Part shown: piece after piece, positions 24,433 to 31,294 of the stretch
How the letters are laid out: each line of letters begins with the position of its first letter
How positions within the stretch are numbered: the stretch's first letter is position 1
Assembly: GCA_913047625.1 (NCBI GenBank)
Contig: CAJWUJ010000012.1
Location: 1 to 41,425 of the forward strand
Direction of reading: 5' to 3'
Source: an uncultured Dehalococcoidia bacterium
GTDB lineage: Bacteria > Chloroflexota > Dehalococcoidia > Lucifugimonadales > CAJWUJ01
DNA length: 41,425 nt
Program-made: the position numbers and the translations under genes
Notes under the pieces: generated by a model
Databases searched by the model: none
Told to the model about the DNA's origin: nothing
The model's input: the letters and a program-made list of their open reading frames with translations, nothing else

Positions 24433-24482
24433 TGACGATATTTACCTCTTTATTTCACTCTTCTATTCAATCCGCAGGCGGG

Positions 24483-24512
24483 AGTATAGCACAGCTAGAT
24501 AGTTATCTGCAA
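24483..24512 (-). promoter_or_regulatory. Promoter of rpsO-pnp
   Basis: Minus strand TTGCAG (24507-24512), 18-base spacer, TATACT (24483-24488) with TGC just before it (extended -10). Transcription should begin near 24476, about 43 bases before the rpsO ATG. Confidence 0.65.
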
Positions 24513-24630
24513 TAAAAACAGTATTTACCGTATCATGTTGATCGAATACTACGAGAATCGTATAATTATAGGATACACAATCCTGTATTTCCCTTAATGC
24601 CCATCCTATTTAGGTATTGTACCTTTTTCC

Positions 24631-24706
24631 GGGGCCGTAGCTCAGCTGGGAGAGCACCTGCTTTGCAAGCAGGGGGTCAGGGGTTCGAATCCCCTCGGCT
24701 CCACCA
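24631..24706 (+). tRNA. tRNA-Ala (anticodon TGC)
   Basis: Acceptor GGGGCCG pairs with CGGCTCC (one G-T pair), D arm AGCTGGGAGAGC, anticodon stem CCTGC/GCAGG around the loop TTTGCAA (anticodon TGC), T arm GGTTCGAATCC, discriminator A and encoded CCA at 24704-24706. The G3-T70 wobble that marks tRNA-Ala is present. It ends 13 bases before the stop of the convergent lipoprotein gene. Confidence 0.97.
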
Positions 24707-24719
24707 ATAAATTAGCAAA

Positions 24720-25487
24720 TTATTCAGGATAGCCAATAAGTTCAATGGGTTCAGCATTATATGCTGTATCTTCCGTAACTAAGGCTTCAAATTTCCATTG
24801 TTCTCCTGGCCGTAGACTATCAACACAGGCATAGGCATCTTCAACCTTAAATCCTTCTTGGTCATACACAGCGAATGTAATACATACAAATGTTTGTGTG
24901 TACTCACTCTTATTGGCCACTATCCCGTGAAGAGTTTTCCAGTAGCTATCTGTCCCCCAGTCCCATTCTACTAGTTCTAGTTGGCCTTCTTCTTGCTGTG
25001 GAGCTATCTGCTTAGGCTCAGTCTGAGTTGTTGATTCCTCTTTCGTGATCTGCCCGGATTCACTTAGACAGTTAATAGTCCTATCTCCCAATTCCCAGCT
25101 TTCGGGATAGGGAAATAAAAACAAAGTGGCTCGTCGGTCGCAATGCGTGTCAAATTGTTCATAAAAATAATATTCACCTGGATATGTACCATTCTCATCC
25201 ACTTTAAAGCTATTGAGCACTTTATACATCCACGGATCAGAGCAAGGAACTACTTCCACATCATAATACTCTGTTGCTAAATCTGCACTGAGTCCGTTAA
25301 AACAGTCCCCATCTTGAAGAGCAGTTATCCTGATTGTTTCCTTACTTTGTTTTGACGATGCTCCTTGAGTAGAATCTTCGATTTGCTTTTCCTCAGTAGC
25401 ATCTTCGATTTGCTTTTCCTCACTGGAACCGCATCCTGTAAACATAAGCGTTAGTAGAATCAGTAAACATAGAAAATACTTTATCAT
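24720..25487 (-). CDS. Lipoprotein with septum-formation-like and FxLYD-like domains
   Basis: 255 residues from ATG 25487. The N-terminus is a lipoprotein signal (IKYFLCLLILLTLMFTGC; lipobox ending in the cysteine near residue 19). A linker follows with the nine-residue repeat EEKQIEDAT / EEKQIEDST. The middle part (GDCFNG...VEVVPCSDPWMYKV...THCDRR) matches the Septum_form-type domain with its paired cysteines and the VVPC-S-x-P step. The C-terminal 90 residues (WDWGTDSYWKTLHGIVANKS...FAVYDQEGFKVEDA) look like an FxLYD beta-sandwich. Both domains are known from surface lipoproteins, mostly without proven function. The frame is open to 25529, but the signal peptide fits the ATG at 25487. Confidence 0.8.
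   Translation of the reverse strand: MIKYFLCLLILLTLMFTGCGSSEEKQIEDATEEKQIEDSTQGASSKQSKETIRITALQDGDCFNGLSADLATEYYDVEVVPCSDPWMYKVLNSFKVDENGTYPGEYYFYEQFDTHCDRRATLFLFPYPESWELGDRTINCLSESGQITKEESTTQTEPKQIAPQQEEGQLELVEWDWGTDSYWKTLHGIVANKSEYTQTFVCITFAVYDQEGFKVEDAYACVDSLRPGEQWKFEALVTEDTAYNAEPIELIGYPE
25374..25427. repeat. 27-base tandem duplication in the lipoprotein linker
   Basis: Two adjacent 27-base units starting ATCTTCGATTTGC at 25374 and 25401 are identical over the first 22 bases. They encode the nine-residue repeat in the linker after the lipobox. The near identity suggests a recent duplication, and the copy number could vary between strains. Confidence 0.85.
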
Positions 25488-25685
25488 TGTTGATGCCCTA
25501 CCCTTCAATAAATCCTTAAATATATACATTACTCAAACCCCACAGAAAGAAACCGCATGATTCAATAGTCTATTTTAGCAATTTGCTGCAACTTATAAAG
25601 ACTTACGACACAGGTATGACTACTCAGTACCTAAGCCAAAGTGATTACGACTGTTTGCAAGGGCATAAAAGTACAGAGGATAAGT

Positions 25686-25691
25686 TATAAT
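25686..25691 (+). promoter_or_regulatory. Candidate -10 box before the 45-aa basic ORF
   Basis: A perfect TATAAT lies 33 bases before the ATG at 25724. No good -35 box is seen at 16-18 bases; a TTGCAA at 25655 is too far away. The rest of the 25488-25723 gap shows nothing I can name. Confidence 0.35.
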
Positions 25692-25723
25692 GTACAAAAG
25701 GTTCTAAATTAAGGGAGGCGATT

Positions 25724-25861
25724 ATGGCCAAATCTAAGCCCAAAAAGGAAAAACGAGAAGAAACGACAGCCGAATTCGTTAAGAGACTGAATCAGCAAGA
25801 GCATAGCAGAAAGCGTAGCGGGTTAAGGAGACGAGTTGGGCAACATCATGGTTATCATTAG
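25724..25861 (+). CDS. Small basic protein, 45 aa, unknown
   Basis: ATG 25724 is preceded at ideal spacing by AGGGAGG, one of the best ribosome-binding sites in the window. The 45 residues are very basic: a Lys-rich start (AKSKPKKEKREETTAEF), a short helix (VKRLNQQEHSRKR) and an Arg-rich, His-rich end (GLRRRVGQHHGYH). It could bind nucleic acid or the ribosome, but no family is recognised. The six-helix membrane protein gene begins 67 bases later on the same strand, so the two may share a transcript. Confidence 0.6.
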   Translation: MAKSKPKKEKREETTAEFVKRLNQQEHSRKRSGLRRRVGQHHGYH

Positions 25862-25928
25862 GGTTAAAGAGGTGACATAGAGAAACATACCTTTACAAAC
25901 CGCAAAAATCAGATTGGAGGTCTATATT

Positions 25929-26582
25929 ATGGGATCTAAAACTTTCACAGGATATCTACTTGCACTTGGACCAATAGTCATGTTGACAACATGGATCTTT
26001 CTATGGGATGCACTCATTCCCGGTGCGCCAGAGGGTGCTATTGGTGAAGCAAAATGGCTAGCAGATATAGAGGGAGCGATGGAAAACTTGGCGCTGACCA
26101 AACTAGTAAGTTTGATAGGTCTTGGCGGCATGATGGCAATGGCGCTTGGCTATACCCTTTGGGCTCGTTTATTACAAGGTGAAGGAAAGAAGGGGGCTAC
26201 ACTTGCCACAGTGGCAGCTATAGCGATACCGGTAATTGCAGCAGGTATGATGATATCGATGGACTTCAATGTTGGCGCAACGAACGCTTTTGAGAAAGGT
26301 GATACGGCTGGCGCCATAATCTTAGGTGCGGTTGCTGACTACTCAGGTGGCGATATTCTTTGGACAATGCTTATGTTGAATGTGAGCTTTATAGGTATAG
26401 CTACAGTGTTACAAGCAACGGACAAAGTTAGTAGATCCATAGGTGGGATACTTGCAGCATCAACCTTGGTGATGTTTGCTTCATGGTTTACTACCTTTGA
26501 AGGACTGGATTTCCTGTGGATGCTATGGATGCTTGTAACAGTTGTAGCTGGAGTCAATCTAATTATTAGACAAAAAGCCTAA
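25929..26582 (+). CDS. Six-helix membrane protein, LGPI family, copy 1
   Basis: 217 residues with six predicted membrane helices, beginning SKTFTGYLLALGPIVMLTTW. It shares an N-terminal K-x3-G-x-LL-x-LGPI-x-T pattern, a second helix ending in LWARLL and a loop with GDTAGAI...VADYSGGDI with two other genes in this window (28303-28929 and 40708-41334), so the three are paralogues. I know no function for the family. GGAGG 8 bases before ATG 25929 settles the start against the upstream TTG 25914. No signal peptidase site is seen. Helix 4 carries few charged residues, so a channel or sensor role cannot be argued from sequence alone. Confidence 0.8.
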   Translation: MGSKTFTGYLLALGPIVMLTTWIFLWDALIPGAPEGAIGEAKWLADIEGAMENLALTKLVSLIGLGGMMAMALGYTLWARLLQGEGKKGATLATVAAIAIPVIAAGMMISMDFNVGATNAFEKGDTAGAIILGAVADYSGGDILWTMLMLNVSFIGIATVLQATDKVSRSIGGILAASTLVMFASWFTTFEGLDFLWMLWMLVTVVAGVNLIIRQKA

Positions 26583-26656
26583 TAGGAATCTATTAAACTT
26601 ACGTGGATGATAGAGATGAGTTCTTGGTGATGATAGATTAGGCATTTTTTATCGTT

Positions 26657-26968
26657 ATGTCACCTGAAGTACTGAATACATTCGAAAGGATCTTTGCGAT
26701 TGTTAGCGAGATACCTTACGGTCATGTAGCAAGCTACGGTGACATAGCAGACATGGTGCCAATCCCTAGTGCCCGTATAGTAGGATTTGCACTTGCTAGC
26801 CTGAAAGAATGCCAAGTAAATATTCCTTGGCATCGTGTAGTAAATCATGAAGGAAAGATCAGTCTGAGACGTCCAGATCGCATGTTGTTACAGAAAGAAT
26901 TATTACTATCTGAAGGCATTCAATTCAATAAGAAAGGACGCATAGATTTAAGAGTATATGGTTGGTGA
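26657..26968 (+). CDS. Alkyltransferase-like (ATL) DNA repair protein
   Basis: 103 residues matching the C-terminal domain of O6-methylguanine-DNA methyltransferase. GHVASYGDIADMVPIPSARIVGFAL is the helix-turn-helix and arginine-finger region. The active-site PCHR is replaced by PWHR (IPWHRVVNHEGKISL), so the alkyl-acceptor cysteine is absent. ATL proteins of this type bind O6-alkylguanine and hand the lesion to nucleotide excision repair. The change to Trp is the known ATL hallmark and not a sign of decay. The start is ATG 26657 with only a weak ribosome site. Confidence 0.92.
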   Translation: MSPEVLNTFERIFAIVSEIPYGHVASYGDIADMVPIPSARIVGFALASLKECQVNIPWHRVVNHEGKISLRRPDRMLLQKELLLSEGIQFNKKGRIDLRVYGW

Positions 26969-27062
26969 TAATTTCTGTGCCAAGCGTGATACTGTATAAA
27001 AGTATCTAGCAACATAATTTTAGGGGAATGGCATACTAATTATTATATGCAGGAGTGAATAA

Positions 27063-28061
27063 ATGAAGATTGGGGTACATGTTGGACATGTTGTTTTCAA
27101 AGGATACGACCTGCAACAACAATGGCTAAACCAGCTTGAAGAGTTCCGTCTCGCGCGGGATGTAGGATTTGACTTTCTAGGTTGGGGACACCACTGGATG
27201 ATAGACCCGTTCCAGCATTTCCAACCAATACCGGTGCTTTCACGATTTGCCGCTGAAGCGGGATCCATGGAAATGGTCACCAGTGTTTTGCTAACTCCGA
27301 TTCTGAACCCTGTACAAGTGGCAGAAGAAATTGCCACACTAGACCATCTTTGTGAAGGAAAGTTCATTTTCGGTGTCGGCTTAGGATACCGGAAGGAAGA
27401 ATTTGAAGCAGCAGGCATGGCCCAAAAAGAGCGGGCCCCTCGATTCGAGGAAGGCCTCGCACTTATGAAAAAACTGTGGACACAAGATGTCGTATCCCAT
27501 AAAGGAACCTTTTATACCGTGTCGGAAGCCCGTCCTACGGCACGCCCCTTCCAAAAACCTTATCCGAGAATCTGGATTGGAGGTATGACAGAAGCCCCTA
27601 TAAAAAGGGCAGGCCGCTTGGGTCATTCATATTATGCCTTACCCCTGACACCGTATGCTGAAATAAAACACAATATAGGTATTTGGCATGAGGCACTGGA
27701 TGCACACAATCATCCCATCCCAGATGAACTTCCAGTTATACGCGAGGTTTTCATTGCCCCCAGCAGAGAGAAAGCTATCCAGAAAGCAAAACCCAGCATC
27801 GAACAAAAATACGCAGGCTACAAAGATCATAGTTTGCCATTAGTAGGATCAGCAATAGCCAGTGGAGTGGAGCCGTTGTACAAAGACCCGTTTGCAGTAG
27901 GAGATCCAGGAGATTGTCTTGAAAGCCTGGCAAAATATCGCGATCTTGGAGTGACGCATCTTGAACTGAGGCTGTCCTGGCCTGCCACTTCCCATAAGGA
28001 AGTATTGGAAATGATCGAGCTCGTAGGGAAAACCATCTTGCCCCAACTTAAGCAACTGTAA
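27063..28061 (+). CDS. LLM-class flavin- or F420-dependent oxidoreductase
   Basis: 332 residues of the luciferase-like monooxygenase TIM barrel. The opening KIGVHVGHVVFKGY, the helix LEEFRLARDVGFDFLGWGHH, TSVLLTPILNPVQVAEEIATLDHLCEGKF and the loop GVGLGYRKEEFEAAGM are standard for F420/FMN-dependent members, and RPFQKPYPRIWIGG is the phosphate-binding strand near residue 160. Whether FMN or F420 is used, and the substrate, cannot be read. AGGAG 7 bases before the ATG is a good ribosome site. The enzyme stands alone on its strand, followed by the regulatory-looking gap at 28062-28302. Confidence 0.93.
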   Translation: MKIGVHVGHVVFKGYDLQQQWLNQLEEFRLARDVGFDFLGWGHHWMIDPFQHFQPIPVLSRFAAEAGSMEMVTSVLLTPILNPVQVAEEIATLDHLCEGKFIFGVGLGYRKEEFEAAGMAQKERAPRFEEGLALMKKLWTQDVVSHKGTFYTVSEARPTARPFQKPYPRIWIGGMTEAPIKRAGRLGHSYYALPLTPYAEIKHNIGIWHEALDAHNHPIPDELPVIREVFIAPSREKAIQKAKPSIEQKYAGYKDHSLPLVGSAIASGVEPLYKDPFAVGDPGDCLESLAKYRDLGVTHLELRLSWPATSHKEVLEMIELVGKTILPQLKQL

Positions 28062-28191
28062 GACACTATCAGTAGTGCTTTTAGTTTTGCGACTACATGA
28101 GACGCAATACTCAATGCTTGATTCATACCCGTAATTCAAAATGATAAGCAATGATCATTATCGCCGTAAAACTTCCCAGATATCCCAGCTA

Positions 28192-28262
28192 TCGCAATCG
28201 TTCAGAACTCCTAACACTGGTTTCGCAAATATCCCAACTGGTATAATGAGCTAACTTCGCAA
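28192..28262. promoter_or_regulatory. Cluster of TCGCAA elements and a TATAAT before membrane-protein copy 2
   Basis: TCGCAA occurs at 28192-28197, 28223-28228 and 28257-28262, about three helical turns apart, with its complement TTGCGA at 28087-28092 as well. TATCCCARCT occurs at 28181 and 28230. A perfect TATAAT (28242-28247) lies between the second and third elements, 56 bases before the ATG. This looks like an array of binding sites around the promoter of the gene at 28303. The regulator is unknown. Confidence 0.45.
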
Positions 28263-28302
28263 TACTGTTAGAAAGTTAAATAATAATTAGCTAGGAGGAA
28301 AA

Positions 28303-28929
28303 ATGATTGTGAATTCTAAAGTTATTGGAGCTATGTTAATCCTTGGGCCCATCTTGACTATGGGCGTATGGATGGTATACAGCGTTGATACAAGCGGCAT
28401 GAGTCCATCTGATTCTCTAAATGCGCTAATTGCAGAATCTAGTAAAGCAACAACTTCATCAATGCTTAACGTCTTTGGTGTAATGGCCATGTTTACTGGC
28501 CTTCACTTGCTGGCGCGCTCATTAAAAAGTGATAACGCTGTAAGTAACGCCTGCGCTGAAATAGGTGGGCTATTTCTTGTGTTGCTTGTGCCAATATGGG
28601 TACTCATGATGGCATCAGATGTATCAGCACTCGACGCAACAGAAAAGTTTGGCACTGACACTGGAACCCAAATACTTGCCGCTTCCAGAATATTTCAGAT
28701 GGGTGGCATACTACTTGTTGTTGGACTTTTCTTACTAGGTATTTCGTTGATTTTGCTCAAAAAATACAAGCGGATTATTGGAACACTATTTGTTATAACG
28801 TCCTTAATCGCATTTATAGATATGGCCTTCAGCCCCGATATCGAAATCATTGGATTCATAGGCTGGATGGGAATGTTCTTTACAACTCTTGTGACTGGCA
28901 TACTGACCACGATCCAGAAAGACAGTTAA
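28303..28929 (+). CDS. Six-helix membrane protein, LGPI family, copy 2
   Basis: 208 residues with six hydrophobic helices. The start SKVIGAMLILGPILTMGVWMV gives the family's LGPI-x-T motif; helix 2 ends GLHLLARSLKS, and the fourth segment begins GTDTGTQILAASRIF. Copy 3 (40708-41334) has ETDTGTAAIVDIVADGIF at the same place, the clearest evidence of common descent. No known transporter motif is seen. AGGAGG lies 6 bases before the ATG. The upstream gap holds repeated TCGCAA elements around a TATAAT, which hints at tight regulation. It is convergent with the amidohydrolase gene, with a good terminator between them. Confidence 0.8.
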   Translation: MIVNSKVIGAMLILGPILTMGVWMVYSVDTSGMSPSDSLNALIAESSKATTSSMLNVFGVMAMFTGLHLLARSLKSDNAVSNACAEIGGLFLVLLVPIWVLMMASDVSALDATEKFGTDTGTQILAASRIFQMGGILLVVGLFLLGISLILLKKYKRIIGTLFVITSLIAFIDMAFSPDIEIIGFIGWMGMFFTTLVTGILTTIQKDS

Positions 28930-28959
28930 CCAAAGAGTTACACGTTAAAGGAATATAGT

Positions 28960-28999
28960 AAGGAGCGTGAGGGATTTGTGATAAATCCCAACGCTCCTT
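28960..28999. terminator. Bidirectional terminator between membrane protein copy 2 and the amidohydrolase gene
   Basis: AAGGAGCGT (28960-28968) pairs with ACGCTCCTT (28991-28999), and GGGATTT with AAATCCC, closing a 5-base loop; only GA opposite A is unpaired. It sits between two convergent stops and carries T/A runs at both ends (TTTA and TAA), so it can stop transcription from either side. Confidence 0.75.
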
Positions 29000-29005
29000 T
29001 AATGA

Positions 29006-30157
29006 CTATAGGCTATATAATCTGACAGGATTATCCCAGAGAATCTTCTTTTTACTGGAATCTGGCATCGTTAAGCCCAAGAATGTATCTGTTGCATGAG
29101 GATACTTCGAATCACCGTGAGGATAGTCAGTTGTAGTAAGTAAATTATCATCACCAAACGCATCTACTACATGGCTAACAAACTCTTCATCAGCCTCGAC
29201 TGCTGCATAGCCCTGCCTCCTGAAGTACTCACTAGGTTCCATTGTCAAATGCTGCATTTCACCGTACGGCTCACCCCATTCATAGTGTTCATCCATTCGA
29301 CCTAGCCAAAACGGCAGCCAACCACATTGACCCTCCAGAAAGCCAAATTGCAATGTGGGGAAACGTTCCATTACACCTCCCATCACAATATCAAGGCATG
29401 CCATCATTTGTTCGACGGAATGCGTTGCCACATGGGCAATACGAGAATGAGAAGGAAAACGGTCAGCTCCAGCTGCAGGTAATCGGGCACCAGTCGTTTC
29501 ATGGAAGGTAACCGCTATGCCCAATTCTTCAGAGACTTTCCACAGAGGATCATAATATTCACTATGCCACGGCGTATTGTTATACATATTGGGACGGAGC
29601 ATGATTGCTTTAAATCCAAGTTCTTCAACACAGCGCCGGGTCTCAGTAACAGCACTTTCAACATCATGCGGAGACACAATACCTGCACCGAATGTAATAG
29701 TAGGATCTCCCGCCTCCATGTAATCGTACAGCCAGTTGTTGTAAGCTTCGCACGTGGCTGCAGCAAACCGGGGATCCATACCATTCTTGGCAGTCACATA
29801 CATACCGGATGTCGGAAAAAGAACAGCAAGGTCTAGACCTTCTTTTTTCATTGCGAGTACAAGAGATTGTGGGTCAAAGTTCCGAGCAATATCTTCCTTG
29901 TAACGATTGCCCAAAGTTTCATCTTCTGATTTAAAGCCTTCATAAGCCTTGTTTCTTCCAGACGTTGAATAAGGACCTGATGCAGCCATGTCATTCATCA
30001 TTTCGCCTTCAACCAGCGTCCGAATATCCCACTGTCCCTCAGACATTCGCTTTGGAGCTCGATCCTTGAATTCATCTGCGATATAGTTTTCCCACAAATC
30101 CACTGGTTCCATTACATGCAACTCAGCATCGATCATTTTATATCCGTTCTTTGCCAT
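29006..30157 (-). CDS. Amidohydrolase family (Amidohydro_2) protein
   Basis: 383-residue TIM-barrel metallohydrolase. DAELHVMEP near the N-terminus is the first metal-ligand strand; AVLFPTSGMY, FGAGIVSPHD, MLRPNMYNNTP, FHETTGAR and the C-terminal TTDYPHGDSKYP (the late aspartate) follow the order of the Amidohydro_2 group, which includes decarboxylases and hydrolases of aromatic and carbonyl compounds. The first strand has DAELH rather than the usual D-x-H-x-H, as in many group members. GGAGG 5 bases before the ATG is a strong ribosome site. An inverted repeat and a promoter lie just upstream. Confidence 0.9.
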   Translation of the reverse strand: MAKNGYKMIDAELHVMEPVDLWENYIADEFKDRAPKRMSEGQWDIRTLVEGEMMNDMAASGPYSTSGRNKAYEGFKSEDETLGNRYKEDIARNFDPQSLVLAMKKEGLDLAVLFPTSGMYVTAKNGMDPRFAAATCEAYNNWLYDYMEAGDPTITFGAGIVSPHDVESAVTETRRCVEELGFKAIMLRPNMYNNTPWHSEYYDPLWKVSEELGIAVTFHETTGARLPAAGADRFPSHSRIAHVATHSVEQMMACLDIVMGGVMERFPTLQFGFLEGQCGWLPFWLGRMDEHYEWGEPYGEMQHLTMEPSEYFRRQGYAAVEADEEFVSHVVDAFGDDNLLTTTDYPHGDSKYPHATDTFLGLTMPDSSKKKILWDNPVRLYSL

Positions 30158-30178
30158 AGAAACCTCCGAGAAAGATAT

Positions 30179-30200
30179 TTGCGATATTAGTGAATCGCAA
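30179..30200. promoter_or_regulatory. Inverted repeat at the amidohydrolase transcription start
   Basis: TTGCGAT and ATCGCAA form a perfect 7-bp inverted repeat with an 8-base spacer, covering the predicted transcription start 22-43 bases before the ATG. The half site TCGCAA is the same element that is repeated before the gene at 28303. Binding there would block transcription of the amidohydrolase gene, so a repressor site is the simplest reading. Confidence 0.5.
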
Positions 30201-30204
30201 TACT

Positions 30205-30233
30205 ATCTTACTTTAAGGTTCACCGTGGAACAA
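30205..30233 (-). promoter_or_regulatory. Candidate promoter of the amidohydrolase gene
   Basis: Minus strand TTGTTC (30228-30233), 17-base spacer, TAAGAT (30205-30210). Match to consensus is only moderate; the adjoining inverted repeat at 30179-30200 supports it. Confidence 0.4.
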
Positions 30234-30309
30234 TATTACTCAGAAAACTTGATTTCCATACACACGCGGAATACAGTTAACAATTAAATCAGAACTACGG
30301 AGGTTGAAT

Positions 30310-31209
30310 ATGCAAGTAGGTTTTATTGGTACTGGGAGCATCGGTACCCCAATGGCGATTAATTTAAATGAAGACTATCCCCTGATAGTCCACGACGTTA
30401 CCAGAGAGAAGGCTACAGCTTTGTTAGAAAAGGGAGCCAAATGGGCCGATTCTCCTAAGGAGTTAGCAGCTCAATGTGATGTAATCCACACGTGTCTTCC
30501 AGGCCCAAAAGAGTCTATTCAAGTTGTTCTTGCTGAAGACGGCATTATTGCAGGTGCCAAAAAAGGATCCGTATACATTGACCATACGACCAATTCCCCT
30601 GAACTTGTCCGAGACATCAGTGCAAAACTGAACGAGCAAGGTGTGGAAATGCTGGATGCCCCGGTCAGTGGGGGAACTGAAGGTGCACGGGTGAAGCAAT
30701 TACTGCTAATGGTAGGAGGGAAAGAGAGCACCTACGAGAAGTACAAGGATGTTTTAAGCACTATGGGCGATATGATATACACAGGTGCAATCGGCAACGG
30801 AATGATCTCCAAGATCACTCATAACACTGCGTCTTTCTGCCTTTCAGTAGCAATGATGGAAAACTGGTCTATAGCGATTAAAGCAGGACTTGCACCTGAA
30901 AAAATTGTTGAAGTCTTTCAGAGGGCAGCTATTGGTAGGAACTCTGATATTCATTCCCGTCTTCCAAATACATTATTCCAAGGAAAGTTCGATCCTATAT
31001 TCGCATTGCAAGTTGCAAAAAAAGACATTACGCTCGCAACAGACTTAGCAAAGTCATACGGTGTGCCTGCCAGAGTCTCGGAACTGGTTCTTCAAGAATA
31101 TATCGAAGCAGTAAACAGAGGTTGGGGAGCATTTGACAGCTCTATCGTACTGAAACTACAAGAGGAAAGATCAGGTGTAGAAGTCAGGCTTCCAAAGAAC
31201 CCTGACTGA
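30310..31209 (+). CDS. 3-hydroxyisobutyrate dehydrogenase-family NAD(P)-dependent oxidoreductase
   Basis: 299 residues of the beta-hydroxyacid dehydrogenase family. The cofactor loop VGFIGTGSIGTPMAINL is at the start, DAPVSGGTEGAR near residue 118 is the substrate-binding signature, and the catalytic lysine lies in GNGMISKITHNT near residue 170. VHDVTREK at the end of strand 2 has an Asp, which favours NAD over NADP. The substrate could be hydroxyisobutyrate, tartronate semialdehyde or a similar short acid. GGAGG lies 6 bases before ATG 30310; a TTG two codons upstream overlaps that site and is rejected as start. It diverges from the amidohydrolase gene. Confidence 0.92.
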   Translation: MQVGFIGTGSIGTPMAINLNEDYPLIVHDVTREKATALLEKGAKWADSPKELAAQCDVIHTCLPGPKESIQVVLAEDGIIAGAKKGSVYIDHTTNSPELVRDISAKLNEQGVEMLDAPVSGGTEGARVKQLLLMVGGKESTYEKYKDVLSTMGDMIYTGAIGNGMISKITHNTASFCLSVAMMENWSIAIKAGLAPEKIVEVFQRAAIGRNSDIHSRLPNTLFQGKFDPIFALQVAKKDITLATDLAKSYGVPARVSELVLQEYIEAVNRGWGAFDSSIVLKLQEERSGVEVRLPKNPD

Positions 31210-31294
31210 TTTATACCCTTAGTATCTAGCAGAATAAAATAAAGTATTGCAAGAACTGCTTAGTGCATATAAGCCAAGTAGAAGTCCTCTGTTT

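Noticed and set aside
24600-24630. Promoter of tRNA-Ala (TATTGT at 24615-24620)
   Set aside because: No acceptable -35 box was found, so it is not listed, although the position would suit the tRNA start.
26580-26595. TAATAG-GAAT-CTATTA inverted repeat after membrane-protein copy 1
   Set aside because: Short and wholly AT-rich with no T-run; expected by chance in this composition.
27063-28061. F420-specific glucose-6-phosphate dehydrogenase
   Set aside because: General LLM barrel features only; nothing that identifies glucose-6-phosphate binding.
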